Below are positions 10,703 to 20,684 of a DNA stretch of 64,000 nucleotides, piece by piece. The DNA lies in NCBI RefSeq assembly GCF_000350225.1, contig NW_005178804.1, positions 1 through 64,000 on the forward strand, given 5' to 3'. Each line of letters starts with the position of its first letter. Positions within the stretch are counted from its first letter, which is position 1. The notes below the pieces were generated by a model that was not told where the DNA came from, ran no database searches, and was given only the letters and a program-made list of their open reading frames with translations. The DNA is from Chondrus crispus (taxonomy: Eukaryota > Rhodophyta > Florideophyceae > Gigartinales > Gigartinaceae). The position numbers and the translations under genes are program-made.

Positions 10703-10821
10703 GCACTCGGTGAGAATCGAACTCACGAATGGTAGCGTAAATCTGGGACCATAACCTGATGTTAAAATCGAGGTCAGAAAAATCTGCCGCAAAAATTCGT
10801 TAACCACTAGGCCACAGGCGC
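10703..10821 (-). promoter_or_regulatory. tRNA-like domain with A and B boxes in the TRIM
   Basis: On the minus strand GCGCCTG (10821-10815) is followed by TG and TGGCCTAGTGG, a full match to the Pol III A box TGGCNNAGTGG. Further on, GTGAG-TTCGATT-CTCAC (10726-10710) is a perfect T-arm that includes a 9/11 B box. Directly after it CGAGTGC (10709-10703) can pair with GCGCCTG at six of seven positions, counting G-T. The domain is 119 nt, spans LTR and internal DNA, and has no clear D or anticodon arm. Two T5 runs between the boxes argue against an efficient Pol III transcript. Confidence 0.55.
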
Positions 10822-10863
10822 TGGCTTCTTGGTGTCCCTTTGGGCGCGCTCACTATTTCAACA
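10757..10863 (-). repeat. TRIM 5' LTR
   Basis: 107 bp with TG...CA ends. It contains the A-box match TGGCCTAGTGG (minus strand, 10814-10804). Confidence 0.87.
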
Positions 10864-10986
10864 AAATGTGCACTGTTGTAATTGACAGTGGACAGGTCCT
10901 CACGAGAGATCCAGATTCATAAGGCAACGTGTGCGCTGTAAACAGTCCTTGCAGGATTGATTTGAATTCGTAAGGCAACGTGTGAG

Positions 10987-11925
10987 TGTTGTAATTCTAC
11001 GACCACATGCTGTTATGCATGACACACGACGACAGGTATGATACTTGTAAAATCGAAAACACTCTCCGTGACGAGCTGAGCAAGTTTGATTTTCAACGTG
11101 TACACGTGTGGTTTCTGTACACGGTTGCACTCTACAGTACTGCAGGAGCAAGTTTGGGTTTCAACGTGTACACGTGTGAAATATGTACACGGTTGCACTG
11201 TACAGTACAATCTGAGCATGTTTCATTTTCTCCGCCCGACACGTGTATGACCTGGACACATGTCCTCATTACACTGTCGGACGCGTACAGTACGCCTGCA
11301 GTCTTACAGACAAAGTGTAGAACCTTGGTGGCGGGTGCGTGGCACGTGCCAAAGGTTTACGGCGTCCATGGAGTGCAGCACGGGTACAGCAGGACACAAA
11401 GATACCGTTGCGCGAGTTTTGAATTCGTAAGGCAAAATGTGCACTGTTGTAATTGACAGTGGACAGGACCTCACGAGAGATTCAGATTCATAAGGCAACG
11501 TGTGCGCTGTAAACAGTCCTTGCAGGATTGATTTGAATTCGTAAGGCAACGTGTGAGCTGTAAACGTGCCTTACGAATTTGTGCCACGCTGGATTTGGAA
11601 TAGTAAGGCAATTTGTGCTTTGCTGTGCTTTGTTGTACTGCCTTACTAATTTCTCGGTCATGACAGTGGTAATTCGTAAGGCGGTTTTCTGTTCTGTTTG
11701 TTGGGCCATCGCCAGTTTGGCTGAGTAGCAAGACGGGCACATGTGTTAGAGCCAATACATTTGTAGTATATGTGTCGTAGTGTTTGGTAGTAGAGTTCTA
11801 GAAGATTGCAGAAGTGTATAAGTAGTGCCAGAAGTTGGCGACTCAAAGTAAATCGGTACCCAATCCTTCAACTTCACCTCATCAACCGTCCTTCGATTTC
11901 CCTTTGCCCCGCTGACCTTCCAGTA
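10987..11925 (+). repeat. Copia-Y copy 1, 5' LTR
   Basis: TGTTGTAATTC...CTTCCAGTA. Seven copies of an AATTCGTAAGGC-like motif in both orientations lie between 11424 and 11683. TATA-like GTGTATAAGTAG is at 11814-11825, and CACGTGT palindromes near 11098 and 11166. Confidence 0.92.
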
Positions 11926-11939
11926 GGTTATGGGCCCAG
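11926..11939 (+). other. Primer-binding site of Copia-Y, half-tRNA(iMet) type
   Basis: GGTTATGGGCCCAG directly after the LTR is a perfect 14-nt complement of the initiator tRNA-Met anticodon arm. Confidence 0.85.
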
Positions 11940-13049
11940 TTCAACGTTATTATTCCGCTGTGTGAGTGCTCGTTCTCAGTTTCTGCTGCCGTTTTCGTGT
12001 TTGTTTCTGCTGTCGTTCTCGTTTTGGTCTCCGCTGTCGTTCTCGTTTTGGTTTCTGCTGTCGTTTCCGCCGCCGTTTTCATCGCCGCCGTCGTTTGTTT
12101 TGTTCTATCGCCGTCTACTTGCTGTCGTTATCATCTTGGTCGTTCGTCTCCGTCTACCTGCTGTCGTTTCAACTTGGTGGATCTTCTTCGTGTCTGTTGC
12201 AGCTTGGTCTTTGCAATCGTTGTGTGAGCTGTGGGTGTAGTCCCTAGTCGCCAACGTACCATATCAATCCAAGAAGACTGCCCTTCGATCACGCCGGTGA
12301 TCGTCGTAGCTGCCGATACCCTCGCTCTTGGTGAAAGGCTTGTGCCATTGGAAATCTGACTTGAGCGAGGGTCCGACCAAGAATCGTCGAGAGACGAAAC
12401 ACTGATCCTCGGGGAGGATCACAGTGTACTGGTCTAGTCGATCTGCACTCTGCCTTCGGGAGGTGCGTCGGCGGTGTGGGTAACGCTCTCGGTATTAGCC
12501 CTATAGGTACGACTTCGGTCCCCTGGGTGAAGAGAATACGTGCCTAAACACTGAACCTCTCACTATACGTGTATAAGGTCGCGTACCTTGATTAAGTTCG
12601 CACGGAAGAGGGTGACCCTAGGCGTGATTGTGAACAAATCACACGAGTACGACGAAGGCGGTTTCATTCTTGTGTTGTGGGAAACCTCATTGGGGTAGTA
12701 CCGTATCAAGTTTGGACAAGCCGATTTCGGTTGCAGGGACCGTTCGCGGTAGTGACCAAAAGTCCTGGTTCGTCTACAGGCAAAGTGTTGTGCTTACTCG
12801 TGGCACGTTTGATTTAGTTCACAGTCGAAAGACCCGCACTGGCCGACATACAGGGGTAGCGCCCTAAGGCATTTTTAAGAAGAATACGCATGTTCCACTC
12901 CGCCGGGAACAAGCACCAAGAACGTTTCCGAGTAATCGCTACAAACTTCTTATACGGGTGGGCTTGCCATTGTGTTGACTATCGGTTAACGGCTTGGGAT
13001 CCCGGAACAGAAGACCTTGTATACTCGAAGGGTACATCCATTCGGCGAA
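11940..13049 (+). other. Copia-Y leader
   Basis: About 1.1 kb without a convincing gene. It holds a pyrimidine-rich stretch of TGTCGTT-type repeats (11960-12180), then ordinary sequence, then the 65-nt block shared with Copia-X (12944-13008). A short frame at 12670-12867 reads the same 65 residues in both Copia-Y copies, but starts without ATG and the copies are too similar for that to mean much. No zinc-finger ORF like that of Copia-X is seen. Confidence 0.6.
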
Positions 13050-16000
13050 ATGGATGACCAAAGCTCTGGATCGGTCAGAATCGAGAAGCTGACCGCATCT
13101 AACTTTTACATCTGGAAGCAGAAAATCCAGCTACTGCTTGCTCTCCGAGATGTCGATCAATACGTTTTTGATGATATCCCGGAGAATGCGACGTCAGATG
13201 ACCGGAGAAAATGGATTCGTGGTGACGCAAAAGCAAAGGCAGTCATCGGACTCACGCTTTCTGATGACTACTTGCAATATGTGCGAGGGTGTAGCAGTGC
13301 GAAAGAGACATGGGAAGCAATTCTGAATGTGTTTGAGCGTCATACTTTGCTCAACAAACTTGCCGCCCGTCGCGACTTTTACACTGTATCCATGCTCCCA
13401 TCCGAGAAAGTGCTCGTGTTCATCAATCGTGTGAAGCAACTTGCTGCCAGATTGCAGTCAATGAGTGTTGAGATTGACGATAAAGAAATTGCAATGGCTG
13501 TGTTGAATGGCTTGCCTCCACGATTCGATAACTTGATTGTTGCTCTTGACGCACTTGGCAATGAAGATAAAGTGTTTGGACTCGAGTTTGTGAAGAGTCG
13601 TCTGCTGCAAGAAGAGCGACGAGAAAGCATGAAGACCGCTTCTGCTTCATCACCACATGCACCTGCACTTGTCAATCGTATGCCTATTCGACGGGATATG
13701 AAATGTACGAATTGCAATAGACATGGGCATGCTGCAGCGCGTTGCTGGGGCAAGGACGTGAATGGGCGCCGACCTGCGCCGCCAGGTGGGTTTCGGTCAC
13801 GCAACACTGCCTTGAAGCCAAGTGCATTCGTTTCTCGAGATGACAATTCCACTGCTGCCTTTGCTGAGAGTGACTTTACTTGCTTGCTTTCGACTTCCAC
13901 TCTAGAAAAGAGGGCTGCAAACGCACGGTCATGGCTTGTCGATTCCGGGTGCAGCGCTCACATTACGTTTGATCGCTCTTTGTTCGTTACGTATGAACAG
14001 ATGCAATCTGGATCAGTCGACATGGGTACGAAGGCTAGAGCTAATGTCGCTGGTCGCGGCGAGGTAGAATTCATGTTGAATGTCAACGGTAGTCCCCATC
14101 CTTGCAAATTGTCAAACGTTTTGTACGTCCCTGATTTTGGATACTCGCTACTGTCTGTTAGCCAAATGGTCTCAAAGGGTTTGCAAGTGTCATTTGAAAA
14201 TGAGAAATGCCGCGTTACTGCAGGACCAACTGTAGTTGCTACAGCGAGTCAAGTTGGGGATTTGTACATACTTGACGTCATGAATGAAACCTTTTCTGCT
14301 CACGTAGTTACCCTGCAGACGCTACATGAACGCATGGCCCATGTTAATGTACAAGGAATCGCATCAATGATTCACAATAATGTGGTAAGTGGCATCAACG
14401 TTCGTCAAAGCGATGTCATCAGTGCAATGAATCCGAAGTCTGACAATCACTCTCCCATTTGTCCTGCGTGTGTGTTTGGCAAAGCAACGCGATCAGTAAT
14501 CCCAAAACAGCGATCATCGTCTCGAGCACAGAACTGTCTTGACTTGGTACATTCTGACGTTTGCGGTCCGCTCGAAGTACAGTCCATTGGTGGTTCGAGA
14601 TACTTCATTACATTTGTAGATGATCACTCGAACTGGGTAGTTGTGTACACGATGAGAAATAAATCTGAGGCGTTTGCAAAATACAAGTTGTATGAAAAGT
14701 TGGCTCAAACCCACACTGGTCGCAAAGTAAAGGTGCTTCGCACTGATCGAGGGGGAGAGTACTTGTCGACGGAATTCAAGTCACATTTAGATTTAAACGG
14801 TACGCAGCACCAACTCACAACGGCGTACACCCCTGAACAAAACGGTGTTGCTGAACGTTTAAATCGAACTTTGATTGATCTTGTCCGCTCTATGCTTTCT
14901 CATAAACAGGTCAGTAAGCGATTCTGGGCCGAGGCTCTTGCCACTTCGGTATATGTACGTAATCGAGTTACTTCACGCGCTTTGCCCGTTAATACAACTC
15001 CGCACCACATTTGGATGAATTCCACTCCAAATGTTGGCCATTTGCGAGTATTTGGGTCAAAGTGTTGGTATACATTACCAAAATTAGAGCTCCGTAAGCT
15101 GGACTTGCGAGCGCGTGAAGCGATGTTTCTTGGGTACTCGCAATGCAGTAAGGCATACAAACTTTGGGACGGAGAGTTGAATAAAATTGTTGTATCACGG
15201 GATGTCAAGTTTGATGAATCGACATGTGGTATGCATGACATTCCTGCACACGAAGGTGATTCAATCATCTCTGATGTTGACGTTGTACTGCTCGATGGCG
15301 ACAATGGGAATACAGCTGATAACCCAAATACGGATGAGGTCGGTTCTGAAGAGGATGAAGTTTCGGAGGAGGTTCTCGAAAACGATGGTGCTCATTCTGT
15401 AAGTGAGAATGATGAAGATGAAGATGATGTACCAACTGCCGTCGAAACTCCGAATGTCACTCCTCCAACTCCGACTCCAGCTGTGCGAAGATCGTCTCGA
15501 GTCAGCAGACCTCCCGGATCATGGTGGAGGAGCAACTTTGCAGCTGCTCTTCTCTCACATGCGCATGTCGCTATTGAAGGTCCCAACACTTTCAAACAGG
15601 CAACCAACGGTCCTAGAGCTGCATTTTGGCAGACCGGCATTGACAAAGAACTTGCCTCGCAGACCAAGAATCGGACTTGGAAACTTGTTCCTCGATCTGA
15701 GGCGTCAAACATCTTGACATCTCGATGGGTTTTCAATGTCAAGCAACTGCCTGATGCAAATGGCAATATAGTTGAAAGTGCAAAAGCCAGACTTGTTGCT
15801 CGTGGATTCCAGCAAGTGCAAGGTCTTGACTATACTGAGACATATGCCCCTGTCATAAAGTTTACCACTATTCGTCTACTTCTTGCCTTAGTTGCTCATT
15901 ACGACCTCGAACTTCATCAGATGGATGTCGTGACTGCGTTTTTGAACGGCGACTTGGATGAAGACATCTACATGGAGCAACCCGAAGGGTGCATTGACAA

Positions 16001-17159
16001 AAGCAAAAGTGACCACGTGTGTAAACTTTTGAAAGCACTTTACGGTCTTAAACAAGCACATCGTCAATGGCATGCCAAAGTGGATGATTTCTTAATTGGT
16101 GAATTGGGATTCGAGACTTCGCGTAGTGATCCTTGTCTCTACATTAAACGCATCGGTAACACTATCATGCTGATTGCACTTTATGTCGATGACTTGTTAC
16201 TCGCCGGTAGTGATATCGATGCCATCAAATGGATGAAGGGGGAGCTTAATAAACGGTTTGAGATGAAAGACCTTGGTGAAGCAAAAGTCTGCATTGGTCT
16301 TGAAATTCAAAGGGATCGCACCGCCAAGACGCTGAGTCTCACTCAAACTAAGTATGCATCAAAAGTGCTTGACCGTTTTCGAATGTCAACGTGTAACTCC
16401 TCTCTGACTCCAATGGAACAAGGTCACACAACCACGATTTCAACCGAAAACGACTCCGAAACAAATGCACCGTATCGTGAGGCAGTGGGATCCCTGATGT
16501 ACTTGATGGTTGGCACTCGTCCAGACTTGGCATATGCGATTGGAAAGCTTTCTCAACATTCTGCCAACCCATGTGAGTCACACTGGGCAGGTGTGAAACG
16601 AGTAATGCGATACGTGCAAGGGACTCGAAACTTAGGAATCGTGTTTGACAATAAATCTAAATCGCCGGAGTTGTTCGGCTTCAGTGATGCTGACTGGGCC
16701 GGTTGTTCAGACTCTCGCAAGTCGACCAGCGGATATGTTTTCAAGTTCTGCGGTGGAGCGATCAGTTGGAGTTCGCGGAAACAGACTGTGGTTGCAACTT
16801 CGACGTGTGAAGCTGAGTACATTGCACTATGTGAAGCGTGTAAGGAGGCGACTCGGTTGCGTCAAGTGGTTGCTGATGTTCTTGGACTTGATTCTGTTCC
16901 CACGATTGTGATGGGGTGTGACAATGCAGGGACTATTTCGTATGCACAGAATGAATCGGTCAACCGTCGTAACAAACATGTTGATGTGAAATACCACTAT
17001 GTACGAGATGCAATTAAGAGAAACGTCATTTCTTTGTCACATTGCCCGACCACTTCCATGCCTGCAGATATCCTGACGAAAGCACTTGGGCGAGTTCTGT
17101 TCCAGAAGTTTGTAGAACTTCTAGGGCTTGCAGTAGCTAGTTCTGGTAAAAGCATGTGA
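13050..17159 (+). CDS. Copia-Y Gag-Pol polyprotein, intact
   Basis: Single uninterrupted copia polyprotein of 1,369 residues. The start is the ATG at 13050 (MDDQSSGSVRIEKL), which matches the Gag start of Copia-X; 11 codons are open upstream but lack ATG. In order: Gag with zinc knuckle CTNCNRHGHAAARC (near 13707), aspartic protease WLVDSGCSAHIT (near 13930), GAG-pre-integrase HERMAHVN / CPACVFGK, integrase HSDVCGP (near 14548), RTDRGGEY (near 14745) and PEQNGVAERLN (near 14835), an acidic linker, RT (ARGFQQVQGLDYTETYAPV near 15800; YVDD near 16185) and RNase H (SDADWAG near 16685) to TGA 17157-17159. All catalytic motifs are present. One oddity: RLRQ near 16854, where the other copies have WLRQ/WLRR. 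Products would form cytoplasmic virus-like particles and integrate cDNA. Confidence 0.96.
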   Translation: MDDQSSGSVRIEKLTASNFYIWKQKIQLLLALRDVDQYVFDDIPENATSDDRRKWIRGDAKAKAVIGLTLSDDYLQYVRGCSSAKETWEAILNVFERHTLLNKLAARRDFYTVSMLPSEKVLVFINRVKQLAARLQSMSVEIDDKEIAMAVLNGLPPRFDNLIVALDALGNEDKVFGLEFVKSRLLQEERRESMKTASASSPHAPALVNRMPIRRDMKCTNCNRHGHAAARCWGKDVNGRRPAPPGGFRSRNTALKPSAFVSRDDNSTAAFAESDFTCLLSTSTLEKRAANARSWLVDSGCSAHITFDRSLFVTYEQMQSGSVDMGTKARANVAGRGEVEFMLNVNGSPHPCKLSNVLYVPDFGYSLLSVSQMVSKGLQVSFENEKCRVTAGPTVVATASQVGDLYILDVMNETFSAHVVTLQTLHERMAHVNVQGIASMIHNNVVSGINVRQSDVISAMNPKSDNHSPICPACVFGKATRSVIPKQRSSSRAQNCLDLVHSDVCGPLEVQSIGGSRYFITFVDDHSNWVVVYTMRNKSEAFAKYKLYEKLAQTHTGRKVKVLRTDRGGEYLSTEFKSHLDLNGTQHQLTTAYTPEQNGVAERLNRTLIDLVRSMLSHKQVSKRFWAEALATSVYVRNRVTSRALPVNTTPHHIWMNSTPNVGHLRVFGSKCWYTLPKLELRKLDLRAREAMFLGYSQCSKAYKLWDGELNKIVVSRDVKFDESTCGMHDIPAHEGDSIISDVDVVLLDGDNGNTADNPNTDEVGSEEDEVSEEVLENDGAHSVSENDEDEDDVPTAVETPNVTPPTPTPAVRRSSRVSRPPGSWWRSNFAAALLSHAHVAIEGPNTFKQATNGPRAAFWQTGIDKELASQTKNRTWKLVPRSEASNILTSRWVFNVKQLPDANGNIVESAKARLVARGFQQVQGLDYTETYAPVIKFTTIRLLLALVAHYDLELHQMDVVTAFLNGDLDEDIYMEQPEGCIDKSKSDHVCKLLKALYGLKQAHRQWHAKVDDFLIGELGFETSRSDPCLYIKRIGNTIMLIALYVDDLLLAGSDIDAIKWMKGELNKRFEMKDLGEAKVCIGLEIQRDRTAKTLSLTQTKYASKVLDRFRMSTCNSSLTPMEQGHTTTISTENDSETNAPYREAVGSLMYLMVGTRPDLAYAIGKLSQHSANPCESHWAGVKRVMRYVQGTRNLGIVFDNKSKSPELFGFSDADWAGCSDSRKSTSGYVFKFCGGAISWSSRKQTVVATSTCEAEYIALCEACKEATRLRQVVADVLGLDSVPTIVMGCDNAGTISYAQNESVNRRNKHVDVKYHYVRDAIKRNVISLSHCPTTSMPADILTKALGRVLFQKFVELLGLAVASSGKSM

Positions 17160-17170
17160 TCGAGGGGGAG
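17160..17170 (+). other. Polypurine tract of Copia-Y copy 1
   Basis: TCGAGGGGGAG immediately before the 3' LTR TGTTG. The TRIM tract at 10597-10607 (minus strand) is identical. Confidence 0.8.
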
Positions 17171-18109
17171 TGTTGTAATTCTACGCCCACATGCTGATAT
17201 GCATGACACACGACGACAGGTATGACACGTGTAAAAGCAAAAACACTCTACGTGACGAGCTGAGCAAGTTTGATTTTCAACGTGTACACGTGTGGTTTCT
17301 GTACACGGTTGCACTCTACAGTACTGCAGGAGCAAGTTTGGGTTTCAACGTGTACACGTGTGAAATATGTACACGGTTGCACTGTACAGTACAATCTGAG
17401 CATGTTTCATTTTCTCCGCCCGACACGTGTATGACCTGGACACATGTCCTCATTACACTGTCGGACGCGTACAGTACGCCTGCAGTCTTACAGACAAAGT
17501 GTAGAACCTTGGTGGCGGGTGCGTGGCACGTGCCAAAGGTTTACGGCGTCCATGGAGTGCAGCACGGGTACAGCAGGACACAAAGATACCGTTGCGCGAG
17601 TTTTGAATTCGTAAGGCAAAATGTGCACTGTTGTAATTGACAGTGGACAGGACCTCACGAGAGATTCAGATTCATAAGGCAACGTGTGCGCTGTAAACAG
17701 TCCTTGCAGGATTGATTTGAATTCGTAAGGCAACGTGTGAGCTGTAAACGTGCCTTACGAATTTGTGCCACGCTGGATTTGGAATAGTAAGGCAATTTGT
17801 GCTTTGCTGTGCTTTGTTGTACTGCCTTACTAATTTCTCGGTCATGACAGTGGTAATTCATAAGGCGGTTTTCTGTTATGTTTGTTGGGCCATCGCCAGT
17901 TTGGCTGAGTAGCAAGACGGGCACATGTGTTAGAGCCAATACATTTGTAGTATATGTGTCGTAGTGTTTGGTAGTAGAGTTCTAGAAGATTGCAGAAGTG
18001 TATAAGTAGCGCCAGAAGTTGGCGACTCAAAGTAAATCGGTACCCAATCCTTCAACTTCACCTCATCAACCGTCCTCCGATTTCCCTTTGCCCCGCTGAC
18101 CTACCATTA
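17171..18109 (+). repeat. Copia-Y copy 1, 3' LTR
   Basis: 939 bp, same length as the 5' LTR, but ends CTACCATTA, the ending typical of Copia-X LTRs. It runs directly into inverted Copia-Y pol. Confidence 0.9.
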
Positions 18110-20082
18110 CTTTCAACTATATGGCCATTTGCATCAGGCAGTTGCTTGACATTGAAAACCCATCGAGATGTCAAGATGTTTGACGCCTCAGATCGAGGAA
18201 CAAGTTTCCAAGTCCGATTCTTGGTCTGCGAGGCAAGTTCTTTGTCAATGCCGGTCTGCCAAAATGCAGCTCTAGGACCGTTGGTTGCCTGTTTGAAAGT
18301 GTTGGGACCTTCAATAGCGACATGCGCATGTGAGAGAAGAGCAGCTGCAAAGTTGCTCCTCCACCATGATCCGGGAGGTCTGCTGACTCGAGACGATCTT
18401 CGCACAGCTGGAGTCGGAGTTGGAGGAGTGACATTCGGAGTTTCGACGGCAGTTGGTACATCATCTTCATCTTCATCATTCTCACTTACAGAATGAGCAC
18501 CATCGTTTTCGAGAACCTCCTCCGAAACTTCATCCTCTTCAGAACCGACCTCATCCGTATTTGGGTTATCAGCTGTATTCCCATTGTCGCCATCGAGCAG
18601 TACAACGTCAACATCAGAGATGATTGAATCACCTTCGTGTGCAGGAATGTCATGCATACCACATGTCGATTCATCAAACTTGACATCCCGTGATACAACA
18701 ATTTTATTCAACTCTCCGTCCCAAAGTTTGTATGCCTTACTGCATTGCGAGTACCCAAGAAACATCGCTTCACGCGCTCGCAAGTCCAGCTTACGGAGCT
18801 CTAATTTTGGTAATGTATACCAACACTTTGACCCAAATACTCGCAAATGGCCAACATTTGGAGTGGAATTCATCCAAATGTGGTGCGGAGTTGTATTAAC
18901 GGGCAAAGCGCGTGAAGTAACTCGATTACGTACATATACCGAAGTGGCAAGAGCCTCGGCCCAGAATCGCTTACTGACCTGTTTATGAGAAAGCATAGAG
19001 CGGACAAGATCAATCAAAGTTCGATTTAAACGTTCAGCAACACCGTTTTGTTCAGGGGTGTACGCCGTTGTGAGTTGGTGCTGCGTACCGTTTAAATCTA
19101 AATGTGACTTGAATTCCGTCGACAAGTACTCTCCCCCTCGATCAGTGCGAAGCACCTTTACTTTGCGACCAGTGTGGGTTTGAGCCAACTTTTCATACAA
19201 CTTGTATTTTGCAAACGCCTCAGATTTATTTCTCATCGTGTACACAACTACCCAGTTCGAGTGATCATCTACAAATGTAATGAAGTATCTCGAACCACCA
19301 ATGGACTGTACTTCGAGCGGACCGCAAACGTCAGAATGTACCAAGTCAAGACAGTTCTGTGCTCGAGACGATGATCGCTGTTTTGGGATTACTGATCGCG
19401 TTGCTTTGCCAAACACACACGCAGGACAAATGGGAGAGTGATTGTCAGACTTCGGATTCATTGCACTGATGACATCGCTTTGACGAACGTTGATGCCACT
19501 TACCACATTATTGTGAATCATTGATGCGATTCCTTGTACATTAACATGGGCCATGCGTTCATGTAGCGTCTGCAGGGTAACTACGTGAGCAGAAAAGGTT
19601 TCATTCATGACGTCAAGTATGTACAAATCCCCAACTTGACTCGCTGTAGCAACTACAGTTGGTCCTGCAGTAACGCGGCATTTCTCATTTTCAAATGACA
19701 CTTGCAAACCCTTTGAGACCATTTGGCTAACAGACAGTAGCGAGTATCCAAAATCAGGGACGTACAAAACGTTTGACAATTTGCAAGGATGGGGACTACC
19801 GTTGACATTCAACATGAATTCTACCTCGCCGCGACCAGCGACATTAGCTCTAGCCTTCGTACCCATGTCGACTGATCCAGATTGCATCTGTTCATACGTA
19901 ACGAACAAAGAGCGATCAAACGTAATGTGAGCGCTGCACCCGGAATCGACAAGCCATGACCGTGCGTTTGCAGCCCTCTTTTCTAGAGTGGAAGTCGAAA
20001 GCAAGCAAGTAAAGTCACTCTCAGCAAAGGCAGCAGTGGAATTGTCATCTCGAGAAACGAATGCACTTGGCTTCAAGCCAGT
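18110..20082 (-). pseudogene. Inverted Copia-Y fragment: late Gag to early RT
   Basis: About 1,970 bp of Copia-Y gag-pol on the minus strand, from the region after the zinc knuckle (20082) through protease, integrase and linker to the first RT motif (SRWVFNVKQLPD near 18150). It is open throughout and differs from the matching part of copy 1 at only about two positions that I can see, fewer than from copy 2. Both ends are junctions: an LTR end of copy 1 at 18109 and the Gypsy-G2 LTR at 20083. The apparent extra residues of the open frame at both ends come from those neighbours. Confidence 0.9.
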
Positions 20083-20668
20083 TGTAGCATAAACACCGAA
20101 ACGTCGAGGGGGTGTATGCACAGTCCTGCTAGACCCTGATCGGAGAAGGGAAGCAACCCCAGCTAACGGAACCGGGCGAGCCCGGGTAGCGGTGGTAGAG
20201 CGGGTACGGTCGGGGACGCGCGCACGCGCAGGCCGATCTACGCCTCGACGCCCCGGCGCAGCGCTGGGTGACGTCCCAGCGCTGACGGGCGGAGGCGGAT
20301 CGAGACTCGCTCGCGTGCTCGCGCGTCCCCTGCCCGCTCGGCTCCTAACTAGATACGGGCTAGTGGGAACCCGTTCTAGAATAAGCGGGGCGAGCTTGAC
20401 CAGAGGCTTGGGTTCTGGACAATCTCGTGCTTGTCCTTCCCCTCCGCCGCCGGCCTGCCCTAGTATTTAATGTACAAGTTAGTCTATCATACTACAGTAC
20501 AGTACGGACCGTACTGTAGAGCTACTGTAGTCAGCGCGGGTCGTCCTGCGCTCCGGTACTGTCGGTCATCGGGGCTGACAGTACACGTGTGGTACACGTA
20601 TGATACACATGGGGCACACGTGTGTGATCTAATCTAAATCTAGTTCCACGGGATGGGGTTATACTACA
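20083..20668 (-). repeat. Gypsy-G2 3' LTR
   Basis: 586 bp. It contains perfect hairpins such as CAGCGCTGGG/CCCAGCGCTG at 20259-20284, and several CACGTG palindromes near 20585-20625. Confidence 0.9.
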
Positions 20669-20684
20669 CGGCCCCCTCCTCAAG
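20669..20684 (-). other. Gypsy-G2 terminal polypurine tract
   Basis: On the minus strand TTGAGGAGGGGGCCG abuts the LTR. The same tract occurs after the pol stop (25624-25637). A GTGAACGT/ACGTTCAC hairpin precedes it. Confidence 0.7.

Larger units (their letters stand above)
10490..10863 (-). mobile_element. 374-bp TRIM (miniature LTR retrotransposon)
   Basis: Two direct repeats of 107 bp (two differences by eye) flank 160 bp of non-coding DNA. Read on the minus strand: LTR 10863-10757 (TGTTGAAATAG...AACATCA), primer site GGTTATGGTCCCAG (10756-10743), polypurine tract TCGAGGGGGAG (10607-10597), LTR 10596-10490. The target duplication is AAATG (right, 10864-10868) and AAGTG (left, 10485-10489, one mutation) compared with the empty site GGCAAAATGTG in other Copia-Y LTRs. 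The polypurine tract plus TGTTG are identical to those of Copia-Y, which probably supplies the machinery. It has no coding capacity. Confidence 0.88.
10037..10986 (+). repeat. Copia-Y LTR, 3'-truncated and carrying a TRIM insertion
   Basis: Begins TGTTGTAATTCTACG like the complete LTR. It is interrupted at 10490-10863 by a mini-retrotransposon, and stops at ...CGTGTGAG where the full Copia-Y element starts. About 572 bp of true LTR remain. Confidence 0.87.
10987..18109 (+). mobile_element. Copia-Y copy 1, full-length element
   Basis: Two 939-bp LTRs, primer site, 1.1-kb leader, one intact gag-pol ORF and a polypurine tract, in Ty1/copia order. About a dozen LTR differences by eye, including the last bases (CTTCCAGTA versus CTACCATTA). 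The flanks do not match: GTGAG on the left (10982-10986), CTTTC on the right. There is no target-site duplication, so a rearrangement has replaced at least one flank. Confidence 0.92.

Noticed and set aside
10703-10821. Functional tRNA gene
   Set aside because: 119 nt, no D or anticodon arm, T5 runs between A and B boxes, and the box A part belongs to an LTR; kept only as a tRNA-like domain.
12670-12867. 65-codon ORF in the Copia-Y leader as a gene
   Set aside because: No ATG start, and identical only because the two copies are nearly identical overall.
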